A stretch of DNA of 28,758 bases from Coriobacteriia bacterium (GTDB lineage: Bacteria; Actinomycetota; Coriobacteriia; Anaerosomatales; Anaerosomataceae). Under the pieces are notes generated by a model that saw nothing but the letters and a program-made list of their open reading frames with translations, made no database searches and was not told the origin of the DNA. Shown piece by piece: positions 7,528 to 15,499 of the stretch; positions within the stretch are counted from its first letter, which is position 1; each line of letters begins with the position of its first letter. The stretch spans positions 1-28,758 of the forward strand of contig JAFGUS010000122.1 of the NCBI GenBank assembly GCA_016938395.1. The letters are read 5' to 3'. Position numbers and translations under genes: made by a program.

Positions 7528-8471
7528 GACTGCGCCACCTCCCCCGACGTCTCCGTAAGTAGCCGGGCGAAGTAGTCTTCGAGCGAATCACGCATCGGCG
7601 AGGTGGCGACGAGGCTCCCACCCGCATCGTCGATGGCATCGACGACCGCTCGCACCGCACCGTCCGGTACCGAGAAGACCCAGATGCCACCTGCGACCGC
7701 GACACTCTCCGCATGCACCGCGACCGTTTCGGGCAGCGCATCTCCGAGGTCCCGCGCCCTCACCGATGTGCGACCCTCGATGTTGAGAAGCGAGTCGAGC
7801 ACACCCTCGGCAGCAACGCGCCCGCCGTTCAGGATCGTGACATCGTCACAGACGGTCTCGACCTCCGAGAGCTGGTGCGAGGAGAGCAGTACCGTCACTC
7901 CGCTGTCGCGGAGCGAGAGCATCAGGTTTCGGATGTCGCGCTGGCCCACGGGATCGAGCCCGGACGCCGGTTCGTCGAGCACGACGACACCGGGCTCACC
8001 GATGAGCGCTTGCGCGATGCCCAGCCGCTGCAACATGCCGCGAGAGAACGTATCGAGAACCGCGCGGTCGCGGCCGGCGAGACCAACCCGCTTGAGGAGC
8101 GACGCGGTGCGCGGAGCAATCTGATCCTTGGGGACTCCCGAGAGCCGTGCGTACAGCGACAGTGCACCGGCGGCGGTCAGGTGCTGCGGGAAGTACGGCT
8201 GCTCGGGCATGAAGCCGACCCCTCTGCGACCTGCGGGGTGCGTGGAGTCGGCTCCGGCGATACGGAACGTCCCGGCTGTGGGGCGAACCAGACCGAGCAG
8301 CATCTTGAGGGTGGTCGTCTTGCCCGCTCCGTTGGGCCCCAAGAGCCCGTGGATCGTGCCCGGGGCGACGCTGATGGACACATCGTGAACGGCGTCCCGC
8401 GCGGCGCTACCGGCGCCGTACGTCTTGCGCGCGTTCTCGATGAGGATGGCGGGACCGTCGGTGGTTGTCAT
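7524..8471 (-). CDS. ABC transporter ATP-binding protein (CcmA-like exporter type)
   Basis: 315 residues. The ATPase domain shows Walker A GPNGAGKT at 45-52, the Q-loop at Q91, a signature FSRGMLQRL near 142-150 (the SxGMxQRL form seen in ABC-2 exporters), Walker B VVVLDEPASGLD with D166 and E167, and the switch histidine in SSHQLSE near 199. About 100 C-terminal residues after the ATPase core are typical of exporter ATPases in this group. It pairs with the overlapping permease gene. It begins four bases after the mltG stop, so the transport genes have been inserted into, or captured by, the alaS-ruvX-mltG operon. The substrate is unknown. Confidence 0.93.
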   Translation of the reverse strand: MTTTDGPAILIENARKTYGAGSAARDAVHDVSISVAPGTIHGLLGPNGAGKTTTLKMLLGLVRPTAGTFRIAGADSTHPAGRRGVGFMPEQPYFPQHLTAAGALSLYARLSGVPKDQIAPRTASLLKRVGLAGRDRAVLDTFSRGMLQRLGIAQALIGEPGVVVLDEPASGLDPVGQRDIRNLMLSLRDSGVTVLLSSHQLSEVETVCDDVTILNGGRVAAEGVLDSLLNIEGRTSVRARDLGDALPETVAVHAESVAVAGGIWVFSVPDGAVRAVVDAIDDAGGSLVATSPMRDSLEDYFARLLTETSGEVAQS

Positions 8472-8475
8472 GCGC

Positions 8476-9600
8476 TTACGGGGTCACCTCTCTCGACTTC
8501 TCTTTGGCGATCAGGAACTCCTCGTAGGTTTCGGTGAACGTGTGGGAACCGTCAGCACTCGTGAGCACATAGTAGATGAACGCGGTATCGGCAGGCTCCG
8601 CGGCCGCCTGAAGCGATGCCAGCCCCGGACTCGCGATCGGACCGGGAGGAAGCCCCGCGTTGCGATAGGTGTTGTAGGGGCTGTCGATCTCGAGGTCGCT
8701 GAGGAGCAAGCGCGGACGATTCTCCTTGATCACGTACTCGATGGTCGCGTCGATCTCGAGCCTCATGCCCTTCTCGAGACGGTTGTAAATGACCGACGCC
8801 ACGAGCGGGCGCTCATCGGCCACACGCGCCTCACGCTCCACCATCGACGCGATGGTGACGACATCGCTCAGGCTCAGTCCGCGCTCGGTCGCGTAGCTCA
8901 GGTCGACCGAGGCGAGTTCCGTATCGAACTGATCGAGCATGAGCTCGATGACGTCCTCGGCAGTGGAGCCCTCCACGACACGATAGGTCTTGGGGAAGAG
9001 GAACCCCTCGAGCGAACCGTCGTACGCGTCCGCCAGATACGGGTGCCGGTCGACGAACAGGACGGCCTGGCCGTAGCCGAGCGCCACGATCTCCTCGGCA
9101 GAGATGCCGGTGGCGTCCTCGATGCGTCCCGCGATCTGCTCGATGGTGAAGCCCTCGGGGATCGTCACGGTGACGTAGGTGAGCGGAGGGCCGACGAGCA
9201 GCTTCTCTACGGCTGCTTCGTAGGACATGCCGGTTGTGAGGTCATAAATGCCCGTACGCAACTTACCGTCGATTCCCTCGAGGCGGGCGCGCAGGCGAAA
9301 CATCGAGGCGTTCTCGATCACGCCTACGGTGGCAAGCATCCGTGCGATCTCAGCGGTGCCGGCCCCGGCAGGAATCTCCACCCGGACGGAGACACCCGGG
9401 GTGATGTCGTTCGTGTCCGGCACGAACAGGATCCTGTACGCCGCGAACGCGGGTACACCCACAAGAAGCAGGAGCGTCACGAGCGCCACGACCGCGCCGA
9501 GGGTCCGCCTGCGCGACCGGGCGTCGGCGGGCCTGATCGCGCGGTCGGTCGTACGCGCACCGAACCGACCCTCCCGCAACTTCTCCTTCTCCGCACTCAT
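8476..9600 (-). CDS. mltG: Endolytic murein transglycosylase MltG (YceG family)
   Basis: 374 residues. MltG cuts nascent peptidoglycan strands at the outer face of the cytoplasmic membrane and ends glycan elongation. A basic cytoplasmic leader (1-33) is followed by one membrane segment at about 34-57, then a LysM-like region (about 70-140). The catalytic YceG domain has EGFLFPKTY at 198-206, the catalytic glutamate in ASMVEREA (E255 by comparison with the Escherichia coli enzyme) and DSPYNTYRNAGLPPGPI at 306-322, ending in a HTFTETYEEF segment. The start overlaps the ruvX stop by four bases. The alaS-ruvX-mltG order is widely conserved in Gram-positive bacteria. Confidence 0.95.
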   Translation of the reverse strand: MSAEKEKLREGRFGARTTDRAIRPADARSRRRTLGAVVALVTLLLLVGVPAFAAYRILFVPDTNDITPGVSVRVEIPAGAGTAEIARMLATVGVIENASMFRLRARLEGIDGKLRTGIYDLTTGMSYEAAVEKLLVGPPLTYVTVTIPEGFTIEQIAGRIEDATGISAEEIVALGYGQAVLFVDRHPYLADAYDGSLEGFLFPKTYRVVEGSTAEDVIELMLDQFDTELASVDLSYATERGLSLSDVVTIASMVEREARVADERPLVASVIYNRLEKGMRLEIDATIEYVIKENRPRLLLSDLEIDSPYNTYRNAGLPPGPIASPGLASLQAAAEPADTAFIYYVLTSADGSHTFTETYEEFLIAKEKSREVTP

Positions 9601-10028
9601 GCGTCCTCCCGCGGCTGGACCCGACGTGCATCCAGCCAGCGCTGCAGCACGATCGCCGCAGCCACCTTGTCCAGCGAACCGCGCTGGTCCTTGTCGCTCA
9701 GGCCCGCCTCCCGCATACGCTTGCGGGCCTCGGCGGTCGATAGGCGCTCATCATGGTACTCCACGGCTATGCCGAGCTTCGCCCCCAGGCGCTCGGCGCG
9801 GGCACGGATCTCGGCGGCCTGCGGCCCCTCATCCCCCGCCAGTGTCAGCGGCAACCCGACCACGAGACACTCGACCTCGTAGTCTTCGGCGAGACGTGCG
9901 AGCGGCGTCGAATCGCGCATGAGGTCGCGCGCATCGAGGACCGTCAGGGGCGACGCGATGATACCGAGGGGGTCGGACACCGCGACGCCCACCCGCGTTT
10001 CGCCGATGTCGAGTCCCAGCACACGCAC
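9597..10028 (-). CDS. ruvX: Holliday-junction resolvase-like RuvX (YqgF)
   Basis: 143 residues. RNase H-like fold protein linked to 16S rRNA 5' end processing and possibly to Holliday junction cleavage. Visible conserved points are GLDIGETRVGVAVSDP at 5-20 with the acidic D7, the VVGLPL strand near 56-61, YHDERLST with acidic residues near 92-94, and SLDKVAAAIVLQRWL with D120. It starts with GTG at 10028, six bases after the alaS stop. No strong ribosome-binding site is seen, so coupling with alaS is likely. Confidence 0.94.
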   Translation of the reverse strand: MRVLGLDIGETRVGVAVSDPLGIIASPLTVLDARDLMRDSTPLARLAEDYEVECLVVGLPLTLAGDEGPQAAEIRARAERLGAKLGIAVEYHDERLSTAEARKRMREAGLSDKDQRGSLDKVAAAIVLQRWLDARRVQPREDA

Positions 10029-10034
10029 GGGCGA

Positions 10035-12662
10035 CTAACCCATGTCCAGCATGCGGCGTGCCTCCGCAAGCGCGGCATCGATGCCACCGGCGTTCTTGCC
10101 ACCCGCCTGCGCCATCTGCGGCTTACCGCCGCCCCCGCCGCCCACGTGCGGCGCCATCGCCTTGATGAGCGCGCCCGCGTCGAACCCAGCACTTACAGTG
10201 GCGTCGCTGCCCGCCGCAAGCAGCAGTGCAGAGCCGCTGTCGGGGTCGACCGTGGCGAGCACCACGGCGCCGCCGCCCATGCGGGAACGGAGTACGTCGG
10301 CAGCGCTGCGCAGACCCTCGGACTTCGCGTCCGGCATGCGGGTCACGAGCACCTTGTAGCCGATGTCGGTCGTACCGGCGAGCAGGTCGGCCACGCCGGA
10401 TTCGGACAGGTGGTCCTTCGCGCGGCTGGCGGCAGACTCGAGCTCGCGCACCTTGCGCACGAGCGCAGCCGCACGCTCGGAGACGTCGAACCGGCTTACC
10501 TTGAGCGCGCTAGCCGCCTCGGCAAGTTCGGCCTCGACCCGATCGACGTACGCGAGTGCATCGAAACTCGTCACCGCCTCGATGCGGCGCAGGTTGGCCC
10601 CCACCGAGCCTTCCGAGACGATCTTGATCAGTCCGATCTCGCTCGAGCGGCCCACGTGGGTGCCGCCGCACAGCTCCTTGCTGAAGTTGCCCACCTCGAG
10701 CACGCGTACGATCTCCCCGTACTTCTCGCCGAAGAGCGCCGTGACGCCCATCTCGCGAGCCGTGGCGAGCGAGGTCTCGTAGTTGCGAACCGGATGGTTC
10801 TCCATGACCTTGTGGTTGGCCATCTCCTCGACGCGGTGGAGCTGTTCGGCACTCGGCGCCTCGAAGTGCGTGAAGTCGAACCGCAAGCGGTCGGGCGCAA
10901 CGAGCGACCCCGACTGACGGACGTGCTCGCCGAGGATCCTCCGCAGCGCCCAGTGCAGCACGTGGGTCGCGGTGTGGTTCCGACGGATGCGCTCGCGCCG
11001 CATGACGTCGATGGCGGCGTGAACTGCATCACCCGTGCCGAGCGAGCCCGCCTCGAGCCGCCCGACGTGCGCGATCACCCCCGGAACCGGGAACCGCGTG
11101 TCGGTGACCGCGAAGACCGCCCCGGCCGAGGTGATGGTCCCAGTGTCGCCGACCTGACCACCCTGCTCGGCATAGAAGGGCGTGGTCGCCAGGACGATCT
11201 CCGCCTCGGTGCCCGCCTCGATCCTCTCGACGGCGCGGCCCTCGACGACGATGCCGACCACGGTGGTCGCTGCCTCATCCGTGCCATAACCCACGAACTC
11301 ACTTCGGCCGGCCGAACGCGCGATACCGTCGAAGACTTCCTCGAACGAGGACCACGACTCGTCTTTGACCGCGGCCCTGCCCCGCTCGCGCTGCGCTTCC
11401 ATCGCGACGTCGAACGCCGCCTTGTCGACCTCGAGACCGGATTCGGCCGCGATCTCAGTGGTGAGTTCGTAGGGGAAGCCGTACGTGTCGTGCAGGGTGA
11501 ACGCCTCCGTGCCGCTGAGGACGCTCACACCCTCTACCCCGGCACGAGCGATGGCCTCATTGAGATACGCGAGCCCCTGGCGCAGCGTGGCGCTGAAACG
11601 CTCCTCCTCGGCGGCCACGATGCCGCGGATGAGCTCGGCGTGCTCATCGAGCTCGGGGTAGGGCGCGCTCCAGCGCTCGATCACGGTGTCTACGAGACGC
11701 ACCATGAATGTGTCACGCACGCCGAGGAGACGACCGTGCCGCACGGCACGGCGCAACAGCCGACGAAGCACGTAGCCGCGACCCTCGTTGCCCGGCAGCA
11801 CACCGTCGGCGATCAGGAACGCGACGGCGCGAGCGTGGTCGGCGAGGATGCGAAGCGACACGTCGGTCTTCTCGGACGCCCCGAGGGTAGCTCCCGAGAG
11901 CTCCTCGGCCACTCCGACGAGTGACCGCAGGTCATCGGTCTCGAAGTTGGTGTGCACGCCCTGCATGATGGCGGCCACACGCTCGAGGCCCATGCCGGTG
12001 TCGATGTTCTTCTTCGGGAGTGGCACGAGCGTGCCGTCTTCCTGGCGGTCGTACTGCATGAACACGAGGTTCCAGTACTCCACGTACCGGTCGCAGTCGC
12101 ACCCCGGCGCGCACGTGTCCAGACCGCAGCCCACTTCGGGGCCCTGGTCGTAGTAGAGCTCCGAGCACGGACCGCACGGCCCGGTGGGCCCGGCCGACCA
12201 GAAGTTGTCCTTGGCGCCCATGCGCACGATGCGCTCCTGCGGCACGCCGACCTCATCGCGCCAGACGGCCTCGGCCTCGTCGTCGTCCTCGAAGATCGAG
12301 AACCACAGACGGTCGGGATCCATGCCGAGCACCTTCACCGAGTACTCGTATGCCCACGCGCACGCTTCGCTCTTGAAGTAGTCGCCGAAGCTGAAGTTAC
12401 CGAGCATCTCGAAGAAGCTGTGGTGCCGCCCCGTTGTACCGATGATGTCGATGTCGGTGGTGCGCGCGCACTTCTGGCAGCTCGTCGCGCGCGTGAAGCC
12501 GAGGTCGCGTACGCCCAGGAACACCGGCTTGAACTGCACCATGCCGGCCGACGTGAGCAGCAGCGAGGGGTCGTCGGGCACAAGCGAACTGCTCGGCACG
12601 CGCCGGGCGCCCTTGCTCTCGAAGAACGACAGGAAGCTCTCTCTGATATCGGCCGATCTCAC
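10035..12662 (-). CDS. alaS: Alanine-tRNA ligase
   Basis: 875 residues, the usual bacterial length. The class II catalytic core opens with SADIRESFLSFFESKGARRV and has the TSAGMVQFKPVFLG motif at 37-50. The cysteine cluster GCGLDTCAPGCDCDR at 178-192 is a normal bacterial zinc insert. The editing domain carries the HxxxH pair H563/H567 in HTATHVLHW and the CGGTH motif with C665 and H669, so proofreading of Ser and Gly should work. The C-Ala domain ends in a Gly-rich stretch (HVGGGGGGKPQMAQAGGKN), also typical. The start is GTG at 12662, directly after the TAG of the AI-2E gene, with GAGGAGG in the end of that gene as its ribosome-binding site. Confidence 0.98.
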   Translation of the reverse strand: MRSADIRESFLSFFESKGARRVPSSSLVPDDPSLLLTSAGMVQFKPVFLGVRDLGFTRATSCQKCARTTDIDIIGTTGRHHSFFEMLGNFSFGDYFKSEACAWAYEYSVKVLGMDPDRLWFSIFEDDDEAEAVWRDEVGVPQERIVRMGAKDNFWSAGPTGPCGPCSELYYDQGPEVGCGLDTCAPGCDCDRYVEYWNLVFMQYDRQEDGTLVPLPKKNIDTGMGLERVAAIMQGVHTNFETDDLRSLVGVAEELSGATLGASEKTDVSLRILADHARAVAFLIADGVLPGNEGRGYVLRRLLRRAVRHGRLLGVRDTFMVRLVDTVIERWSAPYPELDEHAELIRGIVAAEEERFSATLRQGLAYLNEAIARAGVEGVSVLSGTEAFTLHDTYGFPYELTTEIAAESGLEVDKAAFDVAMEAQRERGRAAVKDESWSSFEEVFDGIARSAGRSEFVGYGTDEAATTVVGIVVEGRAVERIEAGTEAEIVLATTPFYAEQGGQVGDTGTITSAGAVFAVTDTRFPVPGVIAHVGRLEAGSLGTGDAVHAAIDVMRRERIRRNHTATHVLHWALRRILGEHVRQSGSLVAPDRLRFDFTHFEAPSAEQLHRVEEMANHKVMENHPVRNYETSLATAREMGVTALFGEKYGEIVRVLEVGNFSKELCGGTHVGRSSEIGLIKIVSEGSVGANLRRIEAVTSFDALAYVDRVEAELAEAASALKVSRFDVSERAAALVRKVRELESAASRAKDHLSESGVADLLAGTTDIGYKVLVTRMPDAKSEGLRSAADVLRSRMGGGAVVLATVDPDSGSALLLAAGSDATVSAGFDAGALIKAMAPHVGGGGGGKPQMAQAGGKNAGGIDAALAEARRMLDMG

Positions 12663-13895
12663 CTAGACGTCCTCCTCGGGTACGTCATCCTTGCCACTGT
12701 TCGTCCGCACGGACGCGTCGACGCGCTCGCGGTCCGCCGTACAGGGCTCGCACTCGTCTGTGCTCATATCGCCTGCTCGCGAGCGGAAGAACGCACCCTC
12801 TTCCGTCGTCAGCTTCGAGTCTGTGTACTTCTCGAAGTAGTAGACGAACAGCCCCTTGGCCACCGCCGCCACCGGAATGGCGAGCAAGAGCCCCACAAAG
12901 CCGAAGAGAACGCTGCCGGCGAGCAGCGAGAATATCACCAGGAGCGGGTGCAGGTCGACCTGCTCGGACATGACGCGCGGCTGCACGAAGATCTCGGTCA
13001 ACTGCTGCGCGGCAATCACGGTGCCGACGCCCGCGACGGCCAGCCACGGGTTGACGAACGCGGCCGCGATGCCCGCGATGACCGCCGAAAGTGCCGGGCC
13101 GATCCACGGGATGACGTTGAACAGGCCCGCGAGCAAACCGATGACGAGCGAGTAGGGCACCCCGAAGATCGTCAGGCCGATCACCACGATGATGGCGGTA
13201 GCGCTCGACAGGATGAGCTGACCACGCAGGTATCCGCCCAGGACCTGCGACACCTGATGCGTTACGACCGTCGCCTCCTCGCGGCGTTCCGGCCCCGCGA
13301 GCAGGAGCGCCTCCTGCTTGATCGTCGGCAGGTCTTTGAGCATCCAGAAGCCGATGACGAGTGCGAGCAGCGCGTTGCCGAACAGTTCGATCGCCCGTCC
13401 GCCGACGCTGAAGACCTCGCGCGCCAGAATGGCCGACCACTCGGCCGACTGACGCGCGATGGTGGCCTGCAGGTTATCGAGCGCCTCAGCGACCCACTGA
13501 GGCACCACGAGCGCCTGCCAACGGTCCTGGACATCGAGGATCAGGGCCTGCGCACGGTCGTAGTACCCGGGAAACGCCTCGACGAACTCTCGTATCTGCT
13601 CGACAAGCGGGGGGATGATGAACGCCAGCGCACCACCCACGACGATGAACCCCACGAGGTAGCAGAGACCGACCGCCAGCCCGCGCTTCCACCCTCGCTC
13701 CTCGAGAGCCGCCACTGGCCCCCGGAACAGATAGACGATGATGATGGCAAAGCCGAAGGGCACGAGGGCGGCCGCGACCTTTCCCAGCAGCCAACCTGCT
13801 GCCGTCATCAGGACGAGGACGCCGACGAGGGCCCATGCTATGACGAGAGCACGGAGCCAACGATCGTGCGGGCGCGGCGTCGTTGTGACTGCCAC
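12663..13895 (-). CDS. AI-2E family transporter (YrrI/PerM type)
   Basis: 410 residues with about eight hydrophobic segments. The family hallmarks are the helix-loop region EQIREFVEAFPGYYDRAQ and, further on, the conserved FGVPYSLVIGLLAGLFNVIPWIGPALSAV stretch and a late LHPLLVIFSLLAGSVLFGFVGLLLAIPVAA region. Members are membrane permeases with different proposed substrates; autoinducer-2 export is proven for few, so the substrate is left open. A close homologue (yrrI) also precedes alaS in Bacillus subtilis. The last 45 residues are a hydrophilic tail with a CEPC motif and an acidic end. The GTG start at 13895 is directly after the sigma-factor stop, with GAGGAGG five bases upstream inside that gene. 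Confidence 0.9.
   Translation of the reverse strand: MAVTTTPRPHDRWLRALVIAWALVGVLVLMTAAGWLLGKVAAALVPFGFAIIIVYLFRGPVAALEERGWKRGLAVGLCYLVGFIVVGGALAFIIPPLVEQIREFVEAFPGYYDRAQALILDVQDRWQALVVPQWVAEALDNLQATIARQSAEWSAILAREVFSVGGRAIELFGNALLALVIGFWMLKDLPTIKQEALLLAGPERREEATVVTHQVSQVLGGYLRGQLILSSATAIIVVIGLTIFGVPYSLVIGLLAGLFNVIPWIGPALSAVIAGIAAAFVNPWLAVAGVGTVIAAQQLTEIFVQPRVMSEQVDLHPLLVIFSLLAGSVLFGFVGLLLAIPVAAVAKGLFVYYFEKYTDSKLTTEEGAFFRSRAGDMSTDECEPCTADRERVDASVRTNSGKDDVPEEDV
12671..12677 (-). promoter_or_regulatory. alaS ribosome-binding site inside the AI-2E gene's last codons
   Basis: The minus strand reads GAGGAGG, the Glu-Glu-Asp codons at the end of the AI-2E gene, eight bases before the GTG of alaS. 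Since the stop TAG touches that GTG, alaS translation is probably coupled to termination of the upstream gene. Confidence 0.65.
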
Positions 13896-14681
13896 CTAGA
13901 CCTCCTCGGTGACGAGATGCTCCCGCATCGCCCGGAGCGTCTTGCGAAGCATCCGCGACACCTGCATCTGTGAGATGCCGAGTGTGGTCGCGATCTCGGT
14001 TTGCGTGAGTCCCTGGAAGAACCGCAGGTAGAGTACGTGCTGCTCCTGGGGCGTCAGGTACTTGAGCGCGTCGGCAAGCGTGGCCCGATCGTCAACGACC
14101 GCCAGCAGTTGGTCGTCCTCACCGATGTACTCCAGGATGCTGAACGAGTCGGTTCCGTCGAGCGTCCTGTCGTTCTCGAGCGAGACGAAGTTGTACGCCT
14201 CGGATGTCTCGAGCGCCTCGAGGACTTCCTCGGTGGTCACGTCGAGATACGACGCGATCTCGAGGATCGTCGGCGAGCGCTGGAGCGACTGAGTGAGGTG
14301 GTCGATGGCCTGATTCACACGGAACGAGAGCTCCTGGAGGCGCCGGGGGACCTTGATGGCCCACCCCTTGTCACGGAAGTACCGCTTCAGCTCGCCGACG
14401 ATGGTGGGTGTGGCGTACGTGGTGAACTCAACCTCGCGGCCCGTGTCGAAGCGGTCGATCGCCTTGATGAGGCCGATCGTCCCCACCTGGATGAGATCAT
14501 CGATCGGCTCGCCGCGGTTGCGGAAGCGGCTCGCGAGGTACTTCACCAGGTTGAGGTACATGGTGATGAGCTCGTCGCGCGACTCCTCGTCGCCGTGCGT
14601 GCGGTAGTGCTCGAACAGGTGTCTCGTTCGAGCCTTGTCCCACACGAGCCTGCGTTCGGGTCGCTGTGGCATCCTAGGCAC
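13896..14681 (-). CDS. RNA polymerase sigma factor, SigB/SigF/SigG subfamily
   Basis: 261 residues. Region 2 spans about 42-112 (LVKYLASRFRNRGEPIDDLIQVGTIGLI, then RFDTGREVEFTTYATPTIVGE), region 3 about 117-190 and region 4 about 205-255 with the helix-turn-helix LTQTEIATTLGISQMQVSR. No region 1.1, as expected for alternative sigma factors of the stress/sporulation type. It overlaps the upstream anti-sigma-like gene by eight bases, the standard arrangement for rsbW-sigB pairs, although here the order is anti-sigma then sigma with no rsbV-like gene. The start may be GTG at 14681 or ATG at 14672 (258 residues); neither has a good ribosome-binding site. Its regulon, probably stress or envelope related, cannot be told from this window. 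Confidence 0.92.
   Translation of the reverse strand: MPRMPQRPERRLVWDKARTRHLFEHYRTHGDEESRDELITMYLNLVKYLASRFRNRGEPIDDLIQVGTIGLIKAIDRFDTGREVEFTTYATPTIVGELKRYFRDKGWAIKVPRRLQELSFRVNQAIDHLTQSLQRSPTILEIASYLDVTTEEVLEALETSEAYNFVSLENDRTLDGTDSFSILEYIGEDDQLLAVVDDRATLADALKYLTPQEQHVLYLRFFQGLTQTEIATTLGISQMQVSRMLRKTLRAMREHLVTEEV
13901..13907 (-). promoter_or_regulatory. AI-2E gene ribosome-binding site inside the sigma gene's last codons
   Basis: GAGGAGG on the minus strand, made by the final Glu-Glu-Val codons of the sigma factor, lies five bases before the GTG at 13895. The spacer is TCTAG and contains the sigma stop codon. Confidence 0.65.
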
Positions 14682-15075
14682 CGGCGGGATCCGACGGTGA
14701 CTTCATCCGGCAGTCGAGCCGCAACACGCAGCGCCCCTCCTCGTGCACCACGTCGAAGCCGTCGCACACCGAGCGCAGGATGAAGGCCGCGTAGGTGTCC
14801 TTCACGGGCTCGCGTGATGGAGCGCAGCAGTGCGGCAGCGGTCCAACGCTGATGCCGAGCGCGTCATCACTCACTGTGAAGATGAAGGTGACCTGCTCTC
14901 CCTCGTCGGTGCAGTCGCATGCGTAGACGAACGCCTCCTCGGCGGCGATGCGGACGTCGTCCACCTCGTCGTAGGTCATGCCGATGCGGCTGCCGAGCTG
15001 GGCAGCGGTCATGCGCACGGTCTTCGCGTACTCCCCACGGGCGGGTACGGTGAGCGTGATGGTGTCTGGTTGCAT
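14674..15075 (-). CDS. Cys-rich RsbW/SpoIIAB-like anti-sigma protein with degenerate ATP site
   Basis: 133 residues, about the length of RsbW/SpoIIAB. The N half fits the family: a beta strand TITLTVPARGEYAKTVRMTAAQLGSR, then the helix DEVDDVRIAAEEAFVYAC. In active kinases this N-box helix has Glu-x-x-x-Asn; here E47 is kept but the Asn is Y51. The usual DxGxG loop is replaced by ISVGPLPHCC. The C-terminal part (FILRSVCDGFDVVHEEGRCVLRL) fits the family's last helix and strands. There are seven cysteines: 53, 55, 83, 84, 104, 116 and 122. It overlaps the sigma gene by eight bases, so it is very likely that factor's partner, but kinase activity is doubtful. The ATG has GAGGAGG four bases upstream. 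Confidence 0.8.
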   Translation of the reverse strand: MQPDTITLTVPARGEYAKTVRMTAAQLGSRIGMTYDEVDDVRIAAEEAFVYACDCTDEGEQVTFIFTVSDDALGISVGPLPHCCAPSREPVKDTYAAFILRSVCDGFDVVHEEGRCVLRLDCRMKSPSDPAGA

Positions 15076-15109
15076 CGGTCCTCCTCGGGAGAGACTCCCG
15101 TATGCCGTT

Positions 15110-15442
15110 CTATCGCTTGCGGAACGAGCGCGCGAGCCTGGCTATGCCCTGGGCCGCGGTGTTGACGGGTGACCGGATGAACTCGCTCGCCGTGCTCACG
15201 GCTTCGCCCACGCCTTCCGCCTGCGACACGATCGCGTCGAGACGTAGGAGCTCGGCGTTGAGCGCGTCGATGGTGACATCCGCCTTCTCGAGCAGCGGCA
15301 CGAGTCGGCTGCGCACGTCCTCGGCTGCCGTTTGAAGGTCCTTGACGGCTTTGACCAGCACGAAAACCCCGTAGATCGCCGCGAGGGCGAGCACGGTCGC
15401 GACGATGGTAAGCACGATGCCCAGCGTCCCTGCGATGTCCAC
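15110..15442 (-). CDS. DUF948-like small membrane protein
   Basis: 110 residues from GTG at 15442, with GAAGGGG six bases upstream. The open frame reaches back to 15490 but lacks a site there. One hydrophobic segment at about 3-28 (GTLGIVLTIVATVLALAAIYGVFVLV) is followed by a coiled region (LQTAAEDVRSRLVPLLEKADVTIDALNAELLRLDAI) and a basic C terminus. This is the DUF948 layout: an N-terminal anchor with a cytoplasmic helical stalk, function unknown. It lies between rarA and the anti-sigma gene. Genes of this family are often found next to stress or envelope genes, so a link to the sigma factor is possible but unproved. Confidence 0.75.
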   Translation of the reverse strand: MDIAGTLGIVLTIVATVLALAAIYGVFVLVKAVKDLQTAAEDVRSRLVPLLEKADVTIDALNAELLRLDAIVSQAEGVGEAVSTASEFIRSPVNTAAQGIARLARSFRKR

Positions 15443-15499
15443 CGCGCACCCCTTCAGACCGCCGACAGCCGTGCCGCCATAGTGTAGCAAAGCGACCGC

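Noticed and set aside
11952..13973. 673-codon plus-strand open frame opposite alaS, AI-2E and the sigma factor
   Set aside because: It crosses three real genes, has shadow composition and no domain or ribosome-binding site.
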